Below, piece by piece: positions 5,557 to 5,960 of a DNA stretch of 5,960 nucleotides. Every line of letters starts with the position of its first letter. Position 1 is the first letter of the stretch. The stretch comes from Rhodoferax sp. (GTDB lineage Bacteria; Pseudomonadota; Gammaproteobacteria; Burkholderiales; Burkholderiaceae_C). Made by a program: the position numbers and the translations under genes. Where the stretch lies: the NCBI GenBank assembly GCA_029865675.1, contig JARXAU010000196.1, positions 1-5,960 on the forward strand. The letters are read 5' to 3'. A model generated the notes under the pieces. It was not told the DNA's origin. It was given only the letters and a program-made list of their open reading frames with translations, and ran no database searches.

Positions 5557-5960
5557 ATGAATTCCAAACAAGAAACCCTGGGCCTGTGGCTGGGCGTGCT
5601 GGGCGTAGCGATATTTGCCGTTACCCTGCCCATGACGCGGTTGGCCACGGGCACGGCCGCAGACCCGCAGCTCTCGGCCTGGTTTATTACCTTTGCCCGC
5701 GCGGCGCTGGCCGGGGGCTTGTCCATTGTGTTTTTGCTGGTCACGCGCTCGCCGTGGCCCTTGTCCACCCAGCGTCTGCCGCTGCTGATGGCGCTGCTGG
5801 GCAATGCCATTGGTTTCCCCTTGTTTCTGGGCTTGGCGCTGCGCCAGGTGACGTCTGGCCACGCGGCGGTGTTTACCGCTTTGCTGCCGCTGGCCACTGC
5901 GGCCATGTCGGCCTGGGTGCTGCACCAGCGCGCGCGCTTGGGGTTTTGGCTGTGCGCGGG
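5557..5960 (+). CDS. EamA/DMT-family transporter, N-terminal part
   Basis: The first 134 codons of an inner-membrane drug/metabolite transporter, cut by the right edge; full-length members have about 280-300 residues and ten helices in two EamA repeats. Visible are four hydrophobic helices at roughly residues 9-30, 40-63, 72-93 and 99-121. The early residues FAVTLPMTRLA resemble the start of EamA repeats, FARAALAGGLSIVFLL has the conserved R and small residues of the second helix, and SGHAAVFTALLPLATAAMS is the fourth-helix segment that ends in a short loop before helix five. The substrate is unknown; relatives export amino acids, nucleosides or other metabolites. It follows LysE copy 2 by 40 bases in the same direction, making a tandem of two unrelated exporter families. 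The ATG at 5557 is the first in frame and matches the family's usual N-terminus. Confidence 0.88.
   Translation, partial: MNSKQETLGLWLGVLGVAIFAVTLPMTRLATGTAADPQLSAWFITFARAALAGGLSIVFLLVTRSPWPLSTQRLPLLMALLGNAIGFPLFLGLALRQVTSGHAAVFTALLPLATAAMSAWVLHQRARLGFWLCA

Noticed and set aside
5331..5925. Long minus-strand open frames opposite LysE copy 2 and the EamA gene
   Set aside because: They have no family resemblance, have Q/R/P/A-rich antisense composition, and fully overlap clear transporter coding on the plus strand.
1..5960. CRISPR array, tRNA, rRNA or riboswitch
   Set aside because: No regularly spaced short repeats, no tRNA-like cloverleaf and no recognisable conserved RNA motif were seen on reading either strand.

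Overview
The DNA is GC-rich with strong G/C third-position preference (one hand-counted line of the first transporter gene is 45/60 G+C). Its proteins look like those of Burkholderiales, most plausibly Comamonadaceae (Rhodoferax/Polaromonas/Acidovorax-like). The assignment is inferred from protein style and codon use, since there is no rRNA or other marker gene. The window looks like an ordinary chromosome segment carrying a small accessory patch.

Layout. Bases 1-1457 (minus) hold almost all of a choline-sulfatase (betC), whose C-terminus runs off the left edge. Upstream of it, also on minus, is a compact vapBC-type toxin-antitoxin pair (AbrB-fold antitoxin 1949-2200, PIN-domain toxin 1557-1952, joined by a 4-base ATGA overlap). 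Divergent from vapB is a LysE/RhtB-family amino-acid exporter gene (copy 1, 2322-2945, plus). Next come a truncated HTH antitoxin-like gene (minus, up to 3150), about 325 bases with no intact gene, and a secreted alpha/beta-hydrolase gene (minus, 3477-4655) of clearly lower GC. A second copy of the LysE gene follows (4893-5516, plus), and 40 bases later an EamA/DMT-family transporter (5557 to the right edge).

The main structural feature is the pair of LysE genes. They are in direct orientation, exactly 2571 bases apart, have no indels, and differ at 41 of 624 coding bases and 10 of 207 residues by my hand count. Between them lie the broken HTH gene, possible gene debris and the lower-GC hydrolase, so this is a duplication-bounded accessory insert. 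Differences between the copies are clustered, with identical tracts of 98 and 90 bases, which suggests gene conversion. Recombination between the copies would delete the 2.57-kb unit.

Functionally, BetC releases choline from choline-O-sulfate, feeding osmoprotectant or carbon metabolism. The LysE and EamA proteins are inner-membrane metabolite exporters of unknown substrate. VapBC is a stand-alone stress or maintenance module. The hydrolase is exported and has a complete Ser-Asp-His set. I see no evidence that these genes form one pathway, and no clear new system; the duplication and its insert are the parts most worth examining.
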